A stretch of DNA of 58,933 nucleotides from Candidatus Bathyarchaeota archaeon (GCA_003164295.1 PLTA01000035.1:1-58933); one strand, 5' to 3'; positions 42,534 through 51,326 are shown, numbered from the stretch's first letter. Notes: a model not told the origin generated them from the sequence alone. Made by a program: numbers and translations.

Positions 42534-43195
42534 AGTGCCAAGTTATGTCGACTCCCCCAGAGGCTATTGAAGGCCAGCGCATAGCATCGTTGGAAGATGC
42601 TCTTGGAATAACCTCAGAAATGCCTCAACAAGTCTGCGCAGCGGGTAAACAGCCAAAGGAACCAATGGTGAGAATGACCTTGCCGCTTTTTCATCGACGC
42701 AAAACAATGCTGATAGCCTATCATAGCGGTCACCTAAACCCTTTAGCTCTTAGACAGATGGCTATTGAATTTGAATGCACGGAGGCTGCTTTGCTTGATG
42801 ATTTGGAAGACCGTGCGAATTGGGAGCCGTTTATCTGGGCAAATCAAGAAGCTCATAAGGATGGAATGGCTTATTTTCATCAGTTGCAGTTGGCTCGGGA
42901 AGAAGCCCTTTTTTTGATGAAGACCTGTAAGTCTGCTAATGCTCGGGTGGGCGCGATTGGCAAGTTTATAGAATCTATTAAAGCGGAGGTTGACATTGGG
43001 CAAAGTTTAGGTTTGTTGCCTAAGCAAATTTCGCCGGCTGTTGTTGTGCAGCAGAATAATGTTATGCAGGTAAATGCTAAGACTGAGACTAAAATAACGA
43101 TTGATCTAACCAAGATGTCTGAAGATGATAGAAAAGCCCTCCTACGAGCTGAAGAGGCTCTCTCAAGAGCAGAGACAGCTACTGGCCCGCAGTAA
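42530..43195 (+). CDS. terS: Probable terminase small subunit
   Basis: 221 residues from TTG 42530 (TTGA overlap), or 216 from ATG 42545. It is helical, with a central region (LALRQMAIEFECTEAALLDDLEDR) resembling a helix-turn-helix, and a conserved-like end ITIDLTKMSEDDRKALLRAEEALSR. It lies directly before terL, the usual place for TerS, which recognises the packaging site. It overlaps terL by 71 bases. Confidence 0.7.
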   Translation: MKCQVMSTPPEAIEGQRIASLEDALGITSEMPQQVCAAGKQPKEPMVRMTLPLFHRRKTMLIAYHSGHLNPLALRQMAIEFECTEAALLDDLEDRANWEPFIWANQEAHKDGMAYFHQLQLAREEALFLMKTCKSANARVGAIGKFIESIKAEVDIGQSLGLLPKQISPAVVVQQNNVMQVNAKTETKITIDLTKMSEDDRKALLRAEEALSRAETATGPQ

Positions 43196-44615
43196 TCTGC
43201 AGTATTACGCGCGTTATCTTGGGTACATTGACACTGCTTGGTTTCAAGATGAATGGTATGATTTGCTTCAGCCGGAGAATGACTCGCGTCATTTTAGCCC
43301 TTTACCCTGGCATAGTCGAGCGTTAAAACAGTTTCATTTGGAAGCTCCGCGGAAGCACGCGAAAAGCGAATGCGTCTCCATAAATTACCCCTCCTGGTTA
43401 ATTGGGAACTTTCCTGAAATTAGAATCGGGATCGTCAGCAAAACCGCGCCTTTAGCCGAGCAAACTGTGGCGGCCATACGCAACCGGATTGAGAACGATC
43501 AGCACTACATCAGCGTTTTCGGCGATCTGAAGCCTAAGACCCCGCAGAAATGGACCGATAGCGAATTTTTCGTCAACCGCAAAACCATCAGCAAATTTCC
43601 AACTCTGTATGGCTGCGGTCTAGGCGGCTCCTTAACTGGTCGTGGCTTTGACCTCATAATTGCCGACGACATTATTGATGAAGAAAACGTTAACACACCC
43701 AATCAGCTGGAGAAAGTCAACCGATGGTTCTTCAAGGTCCTGCTTACAACTTTGTTTTCGCATGGCGCCACTTTAGTGATTGGGACTCGGTGGCATTACG
43801 CAGATCTTTATAATGATTTGATTCAGTCAGTTGTGAAGGGCGGCAAAGGTTGGCCGTTCAAAGTCTATAAAGCCATCCAAAATTATGAGGGCGTCGAGAA
43901 AGGCGAAGTGCCTCAGGTGCTCTGGCCGCAAGTGTGGTCTTATGAGCGTTTGATGCAGAAAAAAGTCGATATCGGCACGGTTTACTTTAACAGCCAATAT
44001 CAGAATGACCCGACAGGCATGATGGGTGACTTGCTTAAGTCTGAGTGGCTTCATCCCTGGAATGAAGTTGATAACAACTTTGTGCCCTCGCCTCATTTGC
44101 CAAAATATGCTGGTGTGGACCCAGCTCTTGGCGAAGGCGACTTATTCGCAGTCGGCACCGCGAGCTATGACCGCGTTCTTAACCGGATGTATCTCTATGA
44201 TGTTTACGCTAAGCTGTTGCCGTATCCGGCTGCAATGCAACTCCTGCTGCAGCTTCACGGGATCCATAACTATGCTAAGATCTATGTGGAGTCAAACGCT
44301 TTCCAAAAAGTAATCATGTATATGCCCCAGCTGCAAGGCCTCCCGATCGTGCCGACAGTGACCTCAAGAGGCAAAGAAGAACGCTTGATCCCGTTAAGCA
44401 GTCACTTTGAATCTAGACGTGCCTTCCTTAACCCCGCTTGGCCTTACACTCAAAGCGAGTTTTTCCAAGAGTGGGTCCAGTTCCCAAGAAGTGCACATGA
44501 CGACGCACTAGACTGCGTGGAAGTTATGGCTCGCAACCTTCTTGGCGTTACCGCGATGCCTCAAGGAAAAGGCGTAGCTGTAGTTAAGAAAAAACAACCA
44601 ATCGAGGATGATTAA
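43125..44615 (+). CDS. terL: Terminase large subunit
   Basis: 496 residues. ATPase domain: Walker A-like APRKHAKS (74-81), Walker B LIIADD (177-182) and coupling motif GTRWHYAD (220-227). Nuclease (RNase H-like) domain: Asp332 in GVDPALGEGD, Glu389 in YVESN, and Asp459/460 in HDDALDC. It packages DNA into the prohead, powered by ATP. Overlap with terS (71 bases) is long for a translationally coupled pair. Length and motif order are normal for TerL. Confidence 0.97.
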   Translation: MIEKPSYELKRLSQEQRQLLARSNLQYYARYLGYIDTAWFQDEWYDLLQPENDSRHFSPLPWHSRALKQFHLEAPRKHAKSECVSINYPSWLIGNFPEIRIGIVSKTAPLAEQTVAAIRNRIENDQHYISVFGDLKPKTPQKWTDSEFFVNRKTISKFPTLYGCGLGGSLTGRGFDLIIADDIIDEENVNTPNQLEKVNRWFFKVLLTTLFSHGATLVIGTRWHYADLYNDLIQSVVKGGKGWPFKVYKAIQNYEGVEKGEVPQVLWPQVWSYERLMQKKVDIGTVYFNSQYQNDPTGMMGDLLKSEWLHPWNEVDNNFVPSPHLPKYAGVDPALGEGDLFAVGTASYDRVLNRMYLYDVYAKLLPYPAAMQLLLQLHGIHNYAKIYVESNAFQKVIMYMPQLQGLPIVPTVTSRGKEERLIPLSSHFESRRAFLNPAWPYTQSEFFQEWVQFPRSAHDDALDCVEVMARNLLGVTAMPQGKGVAVVKKKQPIEDD

Positions 44616-44617
44616 AA

Positions 44618-44818
44618 ATGGTCGATGAAATTTTGGTTTCTGCAAGTGCAAAAGACGAGATTGTCAAAGTTCTCGGTATGGAGCACGCATCACGTATGCG
44701 TAGCTTACATATTCGCATTAACGGGGTAGAACAATTCAAGAATGTGATAATTGATGAAATAGAAGTTTCTATCACGCTTGAAGCCTCTAAGAAATCTGAA
44801 CCTGAAAAGAAACAATGA
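44618..44818 (+). CDS. Small viral protein between terminase and portal
   Basis: 66 residues. VSASAKDEIVKVLGMEHASRMRSLHIRINGVEQFKNVIIDEIEVSI reads as an alpha/beta unit, with a charged tail SKKSEPEKKQ. Starts two bases after the terL stop. No family recognised; may be a head or packaging accessory protein. Confidence 0.55.
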   Translation: MVDEILVSASAKDEIVKVLGMEHASRMRSLHIRINGVEQFKNVIIDEIEVSITLEASKKSEPEKKQ

Positions 44819-44828
44819 GGGGTTTTTG

Positions 44829-46295
44829 ATGGTCCTGCTGAGAAAAGATCTTTCGTTAGCGATGCCTAACCCGCTTCGCAACGTGCCAAATGCCGTTGCG
44901 GTTTCTCAGCGTGAAACAGAGGTTCCGGTTGCTTGGCGTGGCGACTGGAACTTAATGCAGTACGTCAACAATTATAACTTGGCAGCTTCAGGGATCGGCT
45001 TTGTCAGCAGCCCCTACACGTCACTTTGGGATCGCATTTGGGGAGTCACACCTGTTGAAGACCTGCCAAAATTCAAGGCATTATACTCTTTTGTTCCACG
45101 TATCCAGGCTTCAGTCGACGTAAAAGTTAACTTGGAGATTTCAAACGGGTTCACTTTGGAAGGCGGCACAAACACTTTCCGCGATTTTCTTGAGGATTGG
45201 ATTGAAAGCCATGACATCCTTGATATAATGCGATCGGAAGAGAAAGACGCACAGGTTTTCGGCACCAGTTACACTGAGCCAGTTATGGATGAAGACTCCT
45301 CCAAGGTACTGTGGCTAAAAACTCTTGATCCCGAATATATGCGGATTCGCCAAGACTGCTACAAAAACATTTTCGGCTATGCCCAGCTTAATTCATACCC
45401 GCCTGTGGTTTTTGACCCTGAAGAAGTTTACCGAACCCTCAACAACGTTTCCAGCTGGTTTTTTGAGAATGCCTACGGAACCTCTTCTCTGCGCAGCATA
45501 TTGCATGTTCAAGCTTTGATCGATGACTTCCAAGTCGACATGGCTAAAATCATGAAAGTTTACACTAAACCGATGTTGATCGCTAAATGCGGTGGCAACG
45601 GTGCACCCGGGATGCCTGAACCATGGAGTGATCCCCAACTAGATGTTATGTCAAATACTCTTGCTGTGCGTGACCAAGGCACGGATCTGACAGTTAGAGG
45701 TGACGTCGAGGTTACGCCAATGTCCTCTCTAACCAAGGACTTGAAGGCTGAATGGTGGATAGAGTACCTGGAGCGTCAACGTGACAGCCAACTTGGTGTG
45801 CCTAAGATCTTTTTGGGAGAAACAGAAGGAAGCAACAGGGTTACTGCTGATGTTGTAATGCAGGAGTTTATAACTAGGCTGCGTATGCGTCAGAAACACC
45901 GCAGTGGCGTCTATGAACTGCAGCTATTTCCTTTGATCTTACGTGGCGACTTCCCAGAAGCCTTGATCATACCGGATAAGATCCCTAAGATAAAATGGAA
46001 GCCGATTTGGGAACCGCCAACAGATGTCAAGATGAGCCGCGTGATCGACCTGTACAATAACATGTTGATGGGCGATAAAGAAGCACGTGGCGAACTGGGC
46101 CTTCCGGAAAAGATCGATGGAGTCTTGAAAGCTCAGCCGACAGTTAACGCAGCTCAGCCAGTACCGGAGACACTGCCTGAAACAAGGCAATTTCAGACAC
46201 CTGGGCAACCGCGGAAGGCTTTAGGTAAGGGTGTTCCTGCGCAGCTTGTAAGGGATGGGGCGGGGGCTTCGTATCTTGTGCGAGCTCTGTCTTGA
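44829..46295 (+). CDS. Portal protein
   Basis: 488 residues from ATG 44829 (an in-frame start at 44778 overlaps the small gene and is unlikely). The order terL-portal-MuF-protease-capsid is diagnostic. Visible segments: KVNLEISNGFTLEGG, DILDIMRSEEKDAQVFGTSYTEP, ARQ-like QDSQLGVPKIFLGETEGSNRVTADVVMQEF, and the hydrophobic-flanked SSLTKDLKAEWWIEYLERQRDSQLG stem. The dodecameric ring is the vertex for DNA entry and tail joining. The last 100 bases overlap, in antisense, the end of the PQQ cargo gene. Confidence 0.85.
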   Translation: MVLLRKDLSLAMPNPLRNVPNAVAVSQRETEVPVAWRGDWNLMQYVNNYNLAASGIGFVSSPYTSLWDRIWGVTPVEDLPKFKALYSFVPRIQASVDVKVNLEISNGFTLEGGTNTFRDFLEDWIESHDILDIMRSEEKDAQVFGTSYTEPVMDEDSSKVLWLKTLDPEYMRIRQDCYKNIFGYAQLNSYPPVVFDPEEVYRTLNNVSSWFFENAYGTSSLRSILHVQALIDDFQVDMAKIMKVYTKPMLIAKCGGNGAPGMPEPWSDPQLDVMSNTLAVRDQGTDLTVRGDVEVTPMSSLTKDLKAEWWIEYLERQRDSQLGVPKIFLGETEGSNRVTADVVMQEFITRLRMRQKHRSGVYELQLFPLILRGDFPEALIIPDKIPKIKWKPIWEPPTDVKMSRVIDLYNNMLMGDKEARGELGLPEKIDGVLKAQPTVNAAQPVPETLPETRQFQTPGQPRKALGKGVPAQLVRDGAGASYLVRALS

Positions 46296-47596
46296 CTCCA
46301 CGACAACATAACCGCAAAGAAAATAGATACCGCAACTATCAATGTCAAAATAGCCAACATCGGAGAAAACTCTGGAACCGTTGGCGATGTTGAAGATATA
46401 GGCGGAGAGGGTTGAGGGACCTCAATTGCACCAAAGGCGTAAACCTTACCGTCGAAATCGGTATCTGAAGATGCGCCTATATAGACCACGCCGTTTGCAA
46501 TAGCAGGAGAAGACACCACAGCGGAATTTTTGCCAGGAACCGCGAAGCTCCATATGAAAGCACCCGTTGAAGCGTTCAATGCATACATATAGCCGTCTAT
46601 TGAGCCACCATAGACAACTCCGTCTGCAACGGCAGGGGAAGAACTTCTGTCTATACTGTTGCTCCACAAGTATGCACCCGTTGTTGCGTTCAAAGCGTAA
46701 AAATTGTCTTCATATGAGCCAAAATAGACAACCCCGTTCGCCACTGCAGGAGTAGAAGTAATCGTAGAACTACTGGGGGAGCCAGTGGGATAGCTCCATG
46801 TTTTTGTCCCCGTGGAAGCGTTGAGTGAGTAAATGTTGCCGTCCTCTGAATTAACATAGACTAAGCCATTTGCAACTGTGGGGGAAGAAGATCCGTAGTT
46901 CCCTGTTGTATAGTTCCATATATTGGTGCCTTTGGCAGCGTTCAAAGCGTACAAATGGCCCTCTCCTGAGATTGCATAGACAAAACCATTAGCAACGGCG
47001 GGAGAAGAATCCGCGTAACTGCCGATTGTGCAGTTCCATGCTTTTGTTCCTTTGGCAGCATTCAAAGCGTAAACGTTGCCATCGGTACAGGTTACGTATA
47101 CTAAACCGTTTGCAACGACTGGAGAAGAAAACCAAGAATCGCCGATTTTGTAACTCCATATTTTTGTGCCCGTTGCAGCGTTCAATGCGTACAAATTGTC
47201 GTCTTCCGCACTGACATAAACTACACCATTAGCAACAGCAGGAGAAGACGCAACAGCTTGCCCGTTGGTGTTGTAGCTCCATAAGTCTTCACCCGTCGCT
47301 GCATTCACAGCGTACATGTTGCCATTATCAGAGCCCACGTAGACTACACCGTCTAAAACGGCAGGGGAAGATGAGACCGAGTAATAAGCTGCAAAAGTCC
47401 AAAGGGTGAGGGTTTTGTTTGTAAGTGGCCCTGTTGAAGTAGAATAACCTGTATGTGTCAGGTCATGATGGAACATGGGCCACCAGTCTACGGCTGACTG
47501 CTGAGCATTAACCTTTGACCCATATATTGAAAACATCGATAAACACAGAATAGCAACAAATACAATTACCAATGTTTTCTTCAAGTTGCCTTTCAT
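46193..47596 (-). CDS. PQQ-type beta-propeller secreted protein (cargo gene)
   Basis: 467 residues from ATG 47596. Signal peptide about 1-31 (KTLVIVFVAILCLSMFSIYG). Then eight blades with repeats of the type VVYVGSDNGNMYAVNAATG + LWSY, each ending in a Trp-Ser/Asn-Tyr motif as in PQQ/YVTN propellers. Near the C-terminus VPEFSPMLAILTLIVAVSIFFAV is a PEF-CTERM-like anchor. The final 35 residues (after the anchor) read through antisense portal DNA and look unnatural, marking an insertion joint. It is on the strand opposite the structural genes, sitting between portal and MuF. Surface display of a propeller by the lysogen is inferred. Confidence 0.8.
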   Translation of the reverse strand: MKGNLKKTLVIVFVAILCLSMFSIYGSKVNAQQSAVDWWPMFHHDLTHTGYSTSTGPLTNKTLTLWTFAAYYSVSSSPAVLDGVVYVGSDNGNMYAVNAATGEDLWSYNTNGQAVASSPAVANGVVYVSAEDDNLYALNAATGTKIWSYKIGDSWFSSPVVANGLVYVTCTDGNVYALNAAKGTKAWNCTIGSYADSSPAVANGFVYAISGEGHLYALNAAKGTNIWNYTTGNYGSSSPTVANGLVYVNSEDGNIYSLNASTGTKTWSYPTGSPSSSTITSTPAVANGVVYFGSYEDNFYALNATTGAYLWSNSIDRSSSPAVADGVVYGGSIDGYMYALNASTGAFIWSFAVPGKNSAVVSSPAIANGVVYIGASSDTDFDGKVYAFGAIEVPQPSPPISSTSPTVPEFSPMLAILTLIVAVSIFFAVMLSWSQDRARTRYEAPAPSLTSCAGTPLPKAFRGCPGV

Positions 47597-47735
47597 TCCT
47601 AATTGCAAAAGCATGGAGTAAAACTATCCTCACAGATTACTCTTTGAAACGGTTTACGCTAAAAGGCTTTCCGTAAAAGTTTCTTGACTAAGTTTAGTCC
47701 AAATTTCTTGACCAAGCATGGAGGGTGGAAAAGAG

Positions 47736-48029
47736 ATGTATCGAGAGGCGGCTAACGCGATTCATGCTGTAAGAGCTGTACAAGCTGCGGTTGTTAACCC
47801 TAACGTGAAATCTTCTACTTGGTGCTTTCACAATTCGCAAAGTCCTAACACGTGCGTTAAATGCGAAGGTTACGACGGCGACGAATACGAGCTTGAAGAC
47901 CCAGATGATTTACGGGATATTTTCCCTTGGGGAGAATTTGTTGCTGATGATACGTTCGCCTGCAATGTACACCCGAATTGCGGTTGCTTCTGCGTAAAAA
48001 TCTCAGATCAACTAAAAAATTTGCGTTAA
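47736..48029 (+). CDS. MuF-like C-terminal head-morphogenesis zinc fragment
   Basis: 97 residues from ATG 47736 behind GGAGGGTGG. Motifs: CVKCEGYDGDEYELEDPDDLRDIFPWGEF and NVHPNCGC, matching the end of phage MuF/minor head proteins (CxxCxxxDGxxF ... P ... HPxCRC). A normal MuF protein has 200 or more residues, so the N-terminal part is missing or was lost when the PQQ gene inserted upstream. Position between portal and protease is correct for MuF. Confidence 0.75.
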   Translation: MYREAANAIHAVRAVQAAVVNPNVKSSTWCFHNSQSPNTCVKCEGYDGDEYELEDPDDLRDIFPWGEFVADDTFACNVHPNCGCFCVKISDQLKNLR

Positions 48030-48038
48030 CCGGAGAAT

Positions 48039-49124
48039 TTGTCTTTGGAATTAAATTACGACATTGACGTCAAAGCCAGCCTAGATGATATTAGGAAAAC
48101 TGGGATCATCGAAGGTCAAGCGATAGATTCTTCTGTTAACAAGAACCGTTGGCAGGTCCCAGAGGAAGATCTTGATTTCTTCTGTTCTAGTCTGCAGAAT
48201 GCTCAGTTACGTATTAACCATGGTGGTTCAGAAGAGGCAGACAAAGTTAAGGGCTTAGTTACTAAGGCTAACCGAGTTGGTGATCAGGTTTTCTTTGAGG
48301 CTGAAGTTTCAAGCGACCCGGTGCTTCTGACCCAGATTGAAAAGAAATATCTGCGTATGGTTAGCCCGCGAGTTGTCTCAGATAATATTGTTTGCAGTTT
48401 ATGCCAGGGTAAAACACGCGACGACAATATGATGATGGTTCACCTATGCGCGGGTGCCTGGGAGATCGTGCATCAACCCCGCGTTTTAGAACTTAGCATT
48501 GTAGCTGAGGGAGCCTATCCTAACAATCTTTTTCATCTAAAAGGCTTCGCCGCAGCTATGGATGAATCGCAGCGTCGGGGGTTAGTTGCTTCTGTCTGTG
48601 ACTGTGGGGATAAGTCGCGTTGTCCTTGTGGCCTAAAAGAACTTAGAGCAAAGTTACAGCCTGACTTACACGGGCTTAACAATCTAATAGGAGAAAAAAA
48701 TAAAATGAGTTCAGGTGAAAATCAGCCACCAGTCGCTCCGACAGCTCCAGGTGAAAAACCTAAAGCTGGCACGGAATTGACGTACCAACAGCTAGAAGAT
48801 GAATTAACGAAGAATACATCGCAGATCATGGATGCCTGCAAAGCCGCTATTGCTGCTTCTGAAAAGACATTGGAAGCTAAGATAGAAACAACTGTTAAAG
48901 CTGCAGTTGAAGCCGCAGTTCCTAAGCCTCGACCAAACGGGAAAGGCCAAGCGGGACCAGGCCTTGGTGTAGGCGCAGGAATTGATGACGCACAACGCTT
49001 AAACAACATGTTTGCATCGAAGGGCAACTTGAAGAAAGCTGGGCTCGAATTAGCTGCAGCCGCAAAACGGATGGGCAGCTTAACCGCGGATATAACGCAT
49101 AGTGATCCTGAGGAGGCAGAGTAA
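48039..49124 (+). CDS. Prohead protease with C-terminal scaffold (HK97 type)
   Basis: 361 residues from TTG 48039; TTG 48045 is better spaced from GGAG at 48032. The catalytic histidine is probably His61 (INHGGSEEADKVKG) and the serine Ser153 (VLELSIVAEGAYP), the order His...Ser of S78-type phage proteases. Two Cys-rich insertions are unusual: CSLC...HLC (119-137) and CDCGDKSRCPCG (187-198). Residues 223 to the end form a Pro-rich linker and a coiled-coil scaffold, produced also from an internal ATG. It matures the capsid by cleaving scaffold. Confidence 0.85.
   Translation: MSLELNYDIDVKASLDDIRKTGIIEGQAIDSSVNKNRWQVPEEDLDFFCSSLQNAQLRINHGGSEEADKVKGLVTKANRVGDQVFFEAEVSSDPVLLTQIEKKYLRMVSPRVVSDNIVCSLCQGKTRDDNMMMVHLCAGAWEIVHQPRVLELSIVAEGAYPNNLFHLKGFAAAMDESQRRGLVASVCDCGDKSRCPCGLKELRAKLQPDLHGLNNLIGEKNKMSSGENQPPVAPTAPGEKPKAGTELTYQQLEDELTKNTSQIMDACKAAIAASEKTLEAKIETTVKAAVEAAVPKPRPNGKGQAGPGLGVGAGIDDAQRLNNMFASKGNLKKAGLELAAAAKRMGSLTADITHSDPEEAE
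48705..49124 (+). CDS. Nested scaffold protein, in frame within the protease gene
   Basis: ATG 48705 (Met223 of the protease) is preceded by TAGGAG 48688-48693, 11 bases upstream, so 139 residues would be made separately, as in lambda C/Nu3. The product has a disordered Pro-rich start, helix EDELTKNTSQIMDACKAAIAASEKTLEAK and Ala-rich helices. This yields excess scaffold over protease. Inferred from the internal SD and from phage precedent. Confidence 0.65.
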   Translation: MSSGENQPPVAPTAPGEKPKAGTELTYQQLEDELTKNTSQIMDACKAAIAASEKTLEAKIETTVKAAVEAAVPKPRPNGKGQAGPGLGVGAGIDDAQRLNNMFASKGNLKKAGLELAAAAKRMGSLTADITHSDPEEAE

Positions 49125-49606
49125 TGTCAAGTTTTGACGGTGTAGGACCTAAAGTAATTCCTGACTTAGAGCAGACTTTCCTAGCAGATTCAGGCTATAC
49201 CTCGCCAGCAGTAGGTGACCCAGTTTACGTCTCAAGCAACAACGCGGTCAGTAAATGTGCAGGTGCTAACGCAGCATTCGTCGGCTTTGTCCAGTCAGTG
49301 CCTCCAGTAGACACGTTCGGAAACCAATTGCTAAACGTTTACGTCTTCGGTCATAGGATACGCTGCAAGAACACTTCAGGCGGCACATTGTCAGCTGGTG
49401 CAGTTGTCGTTTCAGCTAACGGCGGCATCGCAGCTTTGGCAGCTACTACAGATGCAGCTCTTGGCGCAACATTGACGGCTAACACAACCACAGGAGTAAT
49501 CACAGCTTCAGGTCTCGCAGCAATCATCAATGCTTTGTCAAATCGCCGCGGAGTCGTAGTTGTTGGTGGCGCAAATAACGCGCAAGTTCAAATAATCTTC
49601 GGGTAA
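49124..49606 (+). CDS. Capsid decoration-like protein
   Basis: 160 residues; ATG overlaps the preceding stop by one base. Beta-rich, Ala/Gly/Val-rich with repeats of the form VGDPVYVSSNNAVSKC and AGAVVVSANGGIAALA, like head decoration or DUF2190-type proteins, which trimerise on HK97 capsids. Its place directly before the major capsid gene supports this. Confidence 0.75.
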   Translation: MSSFDGVGPKVIPDLEQTFLADSGYTSPAVGDPVYVSSNNAVSKCAGANAAFVGFVQSVPPVDTFGNQLLNVYVFGHRIRCKNTSGGTLSAGAVVVSANGGIAALAATTDAALGATLTANTTTGVITASGLAAIINALSNRRGVVVVGGANNAQVQIIFG

Positions 49607-49683
49607 CCGAGGATCCTTTCAAGTTTTTTTGAAAGCTAGAAAACTAAGATAAATCAAGAAAAATTGTTTTTGGAGGAAAAAAA

Positions 49684-50580
49684 ATGAGTTTTGTAGAAGA
49701 TGCTTTAACCTTTGTTGATAGTGCTGCCATTCAGTATCCGGAACTGAACCAGGTCATCATAGAAATGACTATGCCAAACCTGATTCTGAAACGATTACTC
49801 ACCGATGATATTTTGAAGCATGGCCGAACTAAGACTTACGCGATTGAAAACGGCTCTCACAGTGTCGGCATAAGCGAAGTTGCTCCAGGCACCGCTGCAC
49901 CCGTCGATTACACACCTATGAAATACGCTACCATTAGCCCATACAAACGTATGCAAGCTATGGAAATTCCTAAAGAAGACGTTGAAGACGTCGATCTGCC
50001 AGTGGTTAACCAGCAACTCAAGAGGCTTGGGAGACGCTTAGCGTATCAGATTGAACTTGACTGCTGGACAGTAATGCTAGCTGCAGTTCCAAGCGCAAAT
50101 AGCTTCGCATGTACCGGTAAGACAATCACTGTAACAGGCACCGAATTCACCAAAGCAGGCACTGCAGGCATGGAAGATTTTAACAATGCTGAGGCTTTGA
50201 TCAACGCCGGCGACTTCATGATGGACACGATTGTTTGTAATCCGATTCAGAAGCGTGATATCAAGAACCTGCCAAACTACAGCTTGTACCGTGAAGAGAT
50301 ATCGCCGATTACTCAGAAGCCGATTCAGATGCTGGGCGAATGGGAACTTTGCTGGAGTAATGTCGTTCCCGCAGGAACAATCATTTGCTTATCAACTGGT
50401 AAGAACCTTTCAGCTGCTTATGCGCCGCTTGGATACTTTGTTGTTAAGAGACCTCTCACGACTGATGTTGAATTGTTGAAAAGCAAGGAAGTTGTGAAGC
50501 CCATTCTCAGCACCAGGTACGCTCCGATTGTAGTCAACGGTCAATGCCAAGCTTCAATCACAGGGTTAGCAACAAGTTAA
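49684..50580 (+). CDS. Major capsid protein, HK97 fold
   Basis: 298 residues behind GGAGG at 49672-49676. Predicted E-loop and spine-helix region (LPVVNQQLKRLGRRLAYQIELDCWTVML) plus P-domain segment TIVCNPIQKRDIKNLPNYSLYREEISPI, and the closing strand ELLKSKEVVKPILSTRYAPIVVN. It is long enough for the HK97 core without a delta domain, matching a separate scaffold. Smooth codon use indicates strong expression. Confidence 0.88.
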   Translation: MSFVEDALTFVDSAAIQYPELNQVIIEMTMPNLILKRLLTDDILKHGRTKTYAIENGSHSVGISEVAPGTAAPVDYTPMKYATISPYKRMQAMEIPKEDVEDVDLPVVNQQLKRLGRRLAYQIELDCWTVMLAAVPSANSFACTGKTITVTGTEFTKAGTAGMEDFNNAEALINAGDFMMDTIVCNPIQKRDIKNLPNYSLYREEISPITQKPIQMLGEWELCWSNVVPAGTIICLSTGKNLSAAYAPLGYFVVKRPLTTDVELLKSKEVVKPILSTRYAPIVVNGQCQASITGLATS

Positions 50581-50655
50581 AATCAAATTCAGTTTGCCCA
50601 TATCTTTTAAGTTATGGACCGTAAAGCCGGCAAATCATAATTACAAGTGATAACC

Positions 50656-51132
50656 ATGACTTGGGTCCCTTTCTCGCCTGCCTTCACCACTCTAAGTGAA
50701 GTTGTTAGCCATCTAAACGTAACTGGCCCTGACAATAATGGTAATTATACCGTTTTCGGTTTAACGATTTCTACAGGTTGCCTACAGAGCCAGATTGACC
50801 ACGCTAACAAATACATCGCCAGTCTCGTGCCAACTTTGAGCCCTGGCTGTTTGGATCCGCGTTACCCGTTTGCGCAGTTAGCCGCCCTTGATCTTGCTTG
50901 TATGAGCGTTTTAGTTGCAGCAAGTGGCGGGATGCTTTTGGGAGCGGCAGATTACAAACTTGGCGACTTATTCGTAACCAAAGCTCCCGTTGGAAAATTC
51001 TCATTTCAAAGCGCAGTACAAAGCTTCCAAGACAGTTTTACCCGAAATATAATGAATCTTTCAACTGTAGCCATAGGAGCGAAAGCACGCCTGGGGCAGG
51101 AAGTTCCCCATTGCAGAGGACTGAGGTATTAG
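50656..51132 (+). CDS. Head-tail connector-like protein
   Basis: 158 residues from ATG 50656. Helical, with CLQSQIDHANKYIASLVPTLSPGCLDPRYPFAQLAALDLACMSVLVAA, typical of phage gp6-like adaptor proteins, next to the capsid gene. Start alternatives: GTG 50647. No exact family recognised. Confidence 0.6.
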   Translation: MTWVPFSPAFTTLSEVVSHLNVTGPDNNGNYTVFGLTISTGCLQSQIDHANKYIASLVPTLSPGCLDPRYPFAQLAALDLACMSVLVAASGGMLLGAADYKLGDLFVTKAPVGKFSFQSAVQSFQDSFTRNIMNLSTVAIGAKARLGQEVPHCRGLRY

Positions 51133-51133
51133 A

Positions 51134-51247
51134 ATGGCTTGGCGAAAACTTAGATTTCTGCTTATTCCCTTTGCCATAGTGCTTTTCGCAATAGGTTGGC
51201 TTCTTTATTTTGTTTGCCGAAAAAAATTGAAGGGGATGAAGGCTTAG
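51134..51247 (+). CDS. 37-residue single-helix membrane protein
   Basis: ATG 51134, TAG 51245-51247. WRKLRFLLIPFAIVLFAIGWLLYFVCRKK: one membrane helix flanked by basic residues. It follows the connector gene by one base after its stop. Possibly a holin-like or assembly helper; too small to assign. Confidence 0.45.
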   Translation: MAWRKLRFLLIPFAIVLFAIGWLLYFVCRKKLKGMKA

Positions 51248-51292
51248 ATGCCAACTAATCAAGCAGAAGTAGTAAATTACCCGTTTATATGA
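51248..51292 (+). pseudogene. Short viral gene start at the cargo-insertion joint
   Basis: ATG 51248 follows the previous stop directly and encodes MPTNQAEVVNYPFI, then stops at 51290-51292. In the other tail genes such an adaptor would be around 100 residues. The open frame ends where the antisense cargo begins, so it looks like the stub of a tail-connector gene cut by insertion; chance is also possible. Confidence 0.35.
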
Positions 51293-51326
51293 TCAACGCT
51301 GAGGTAGTTTACTTTCATGTTTCATC

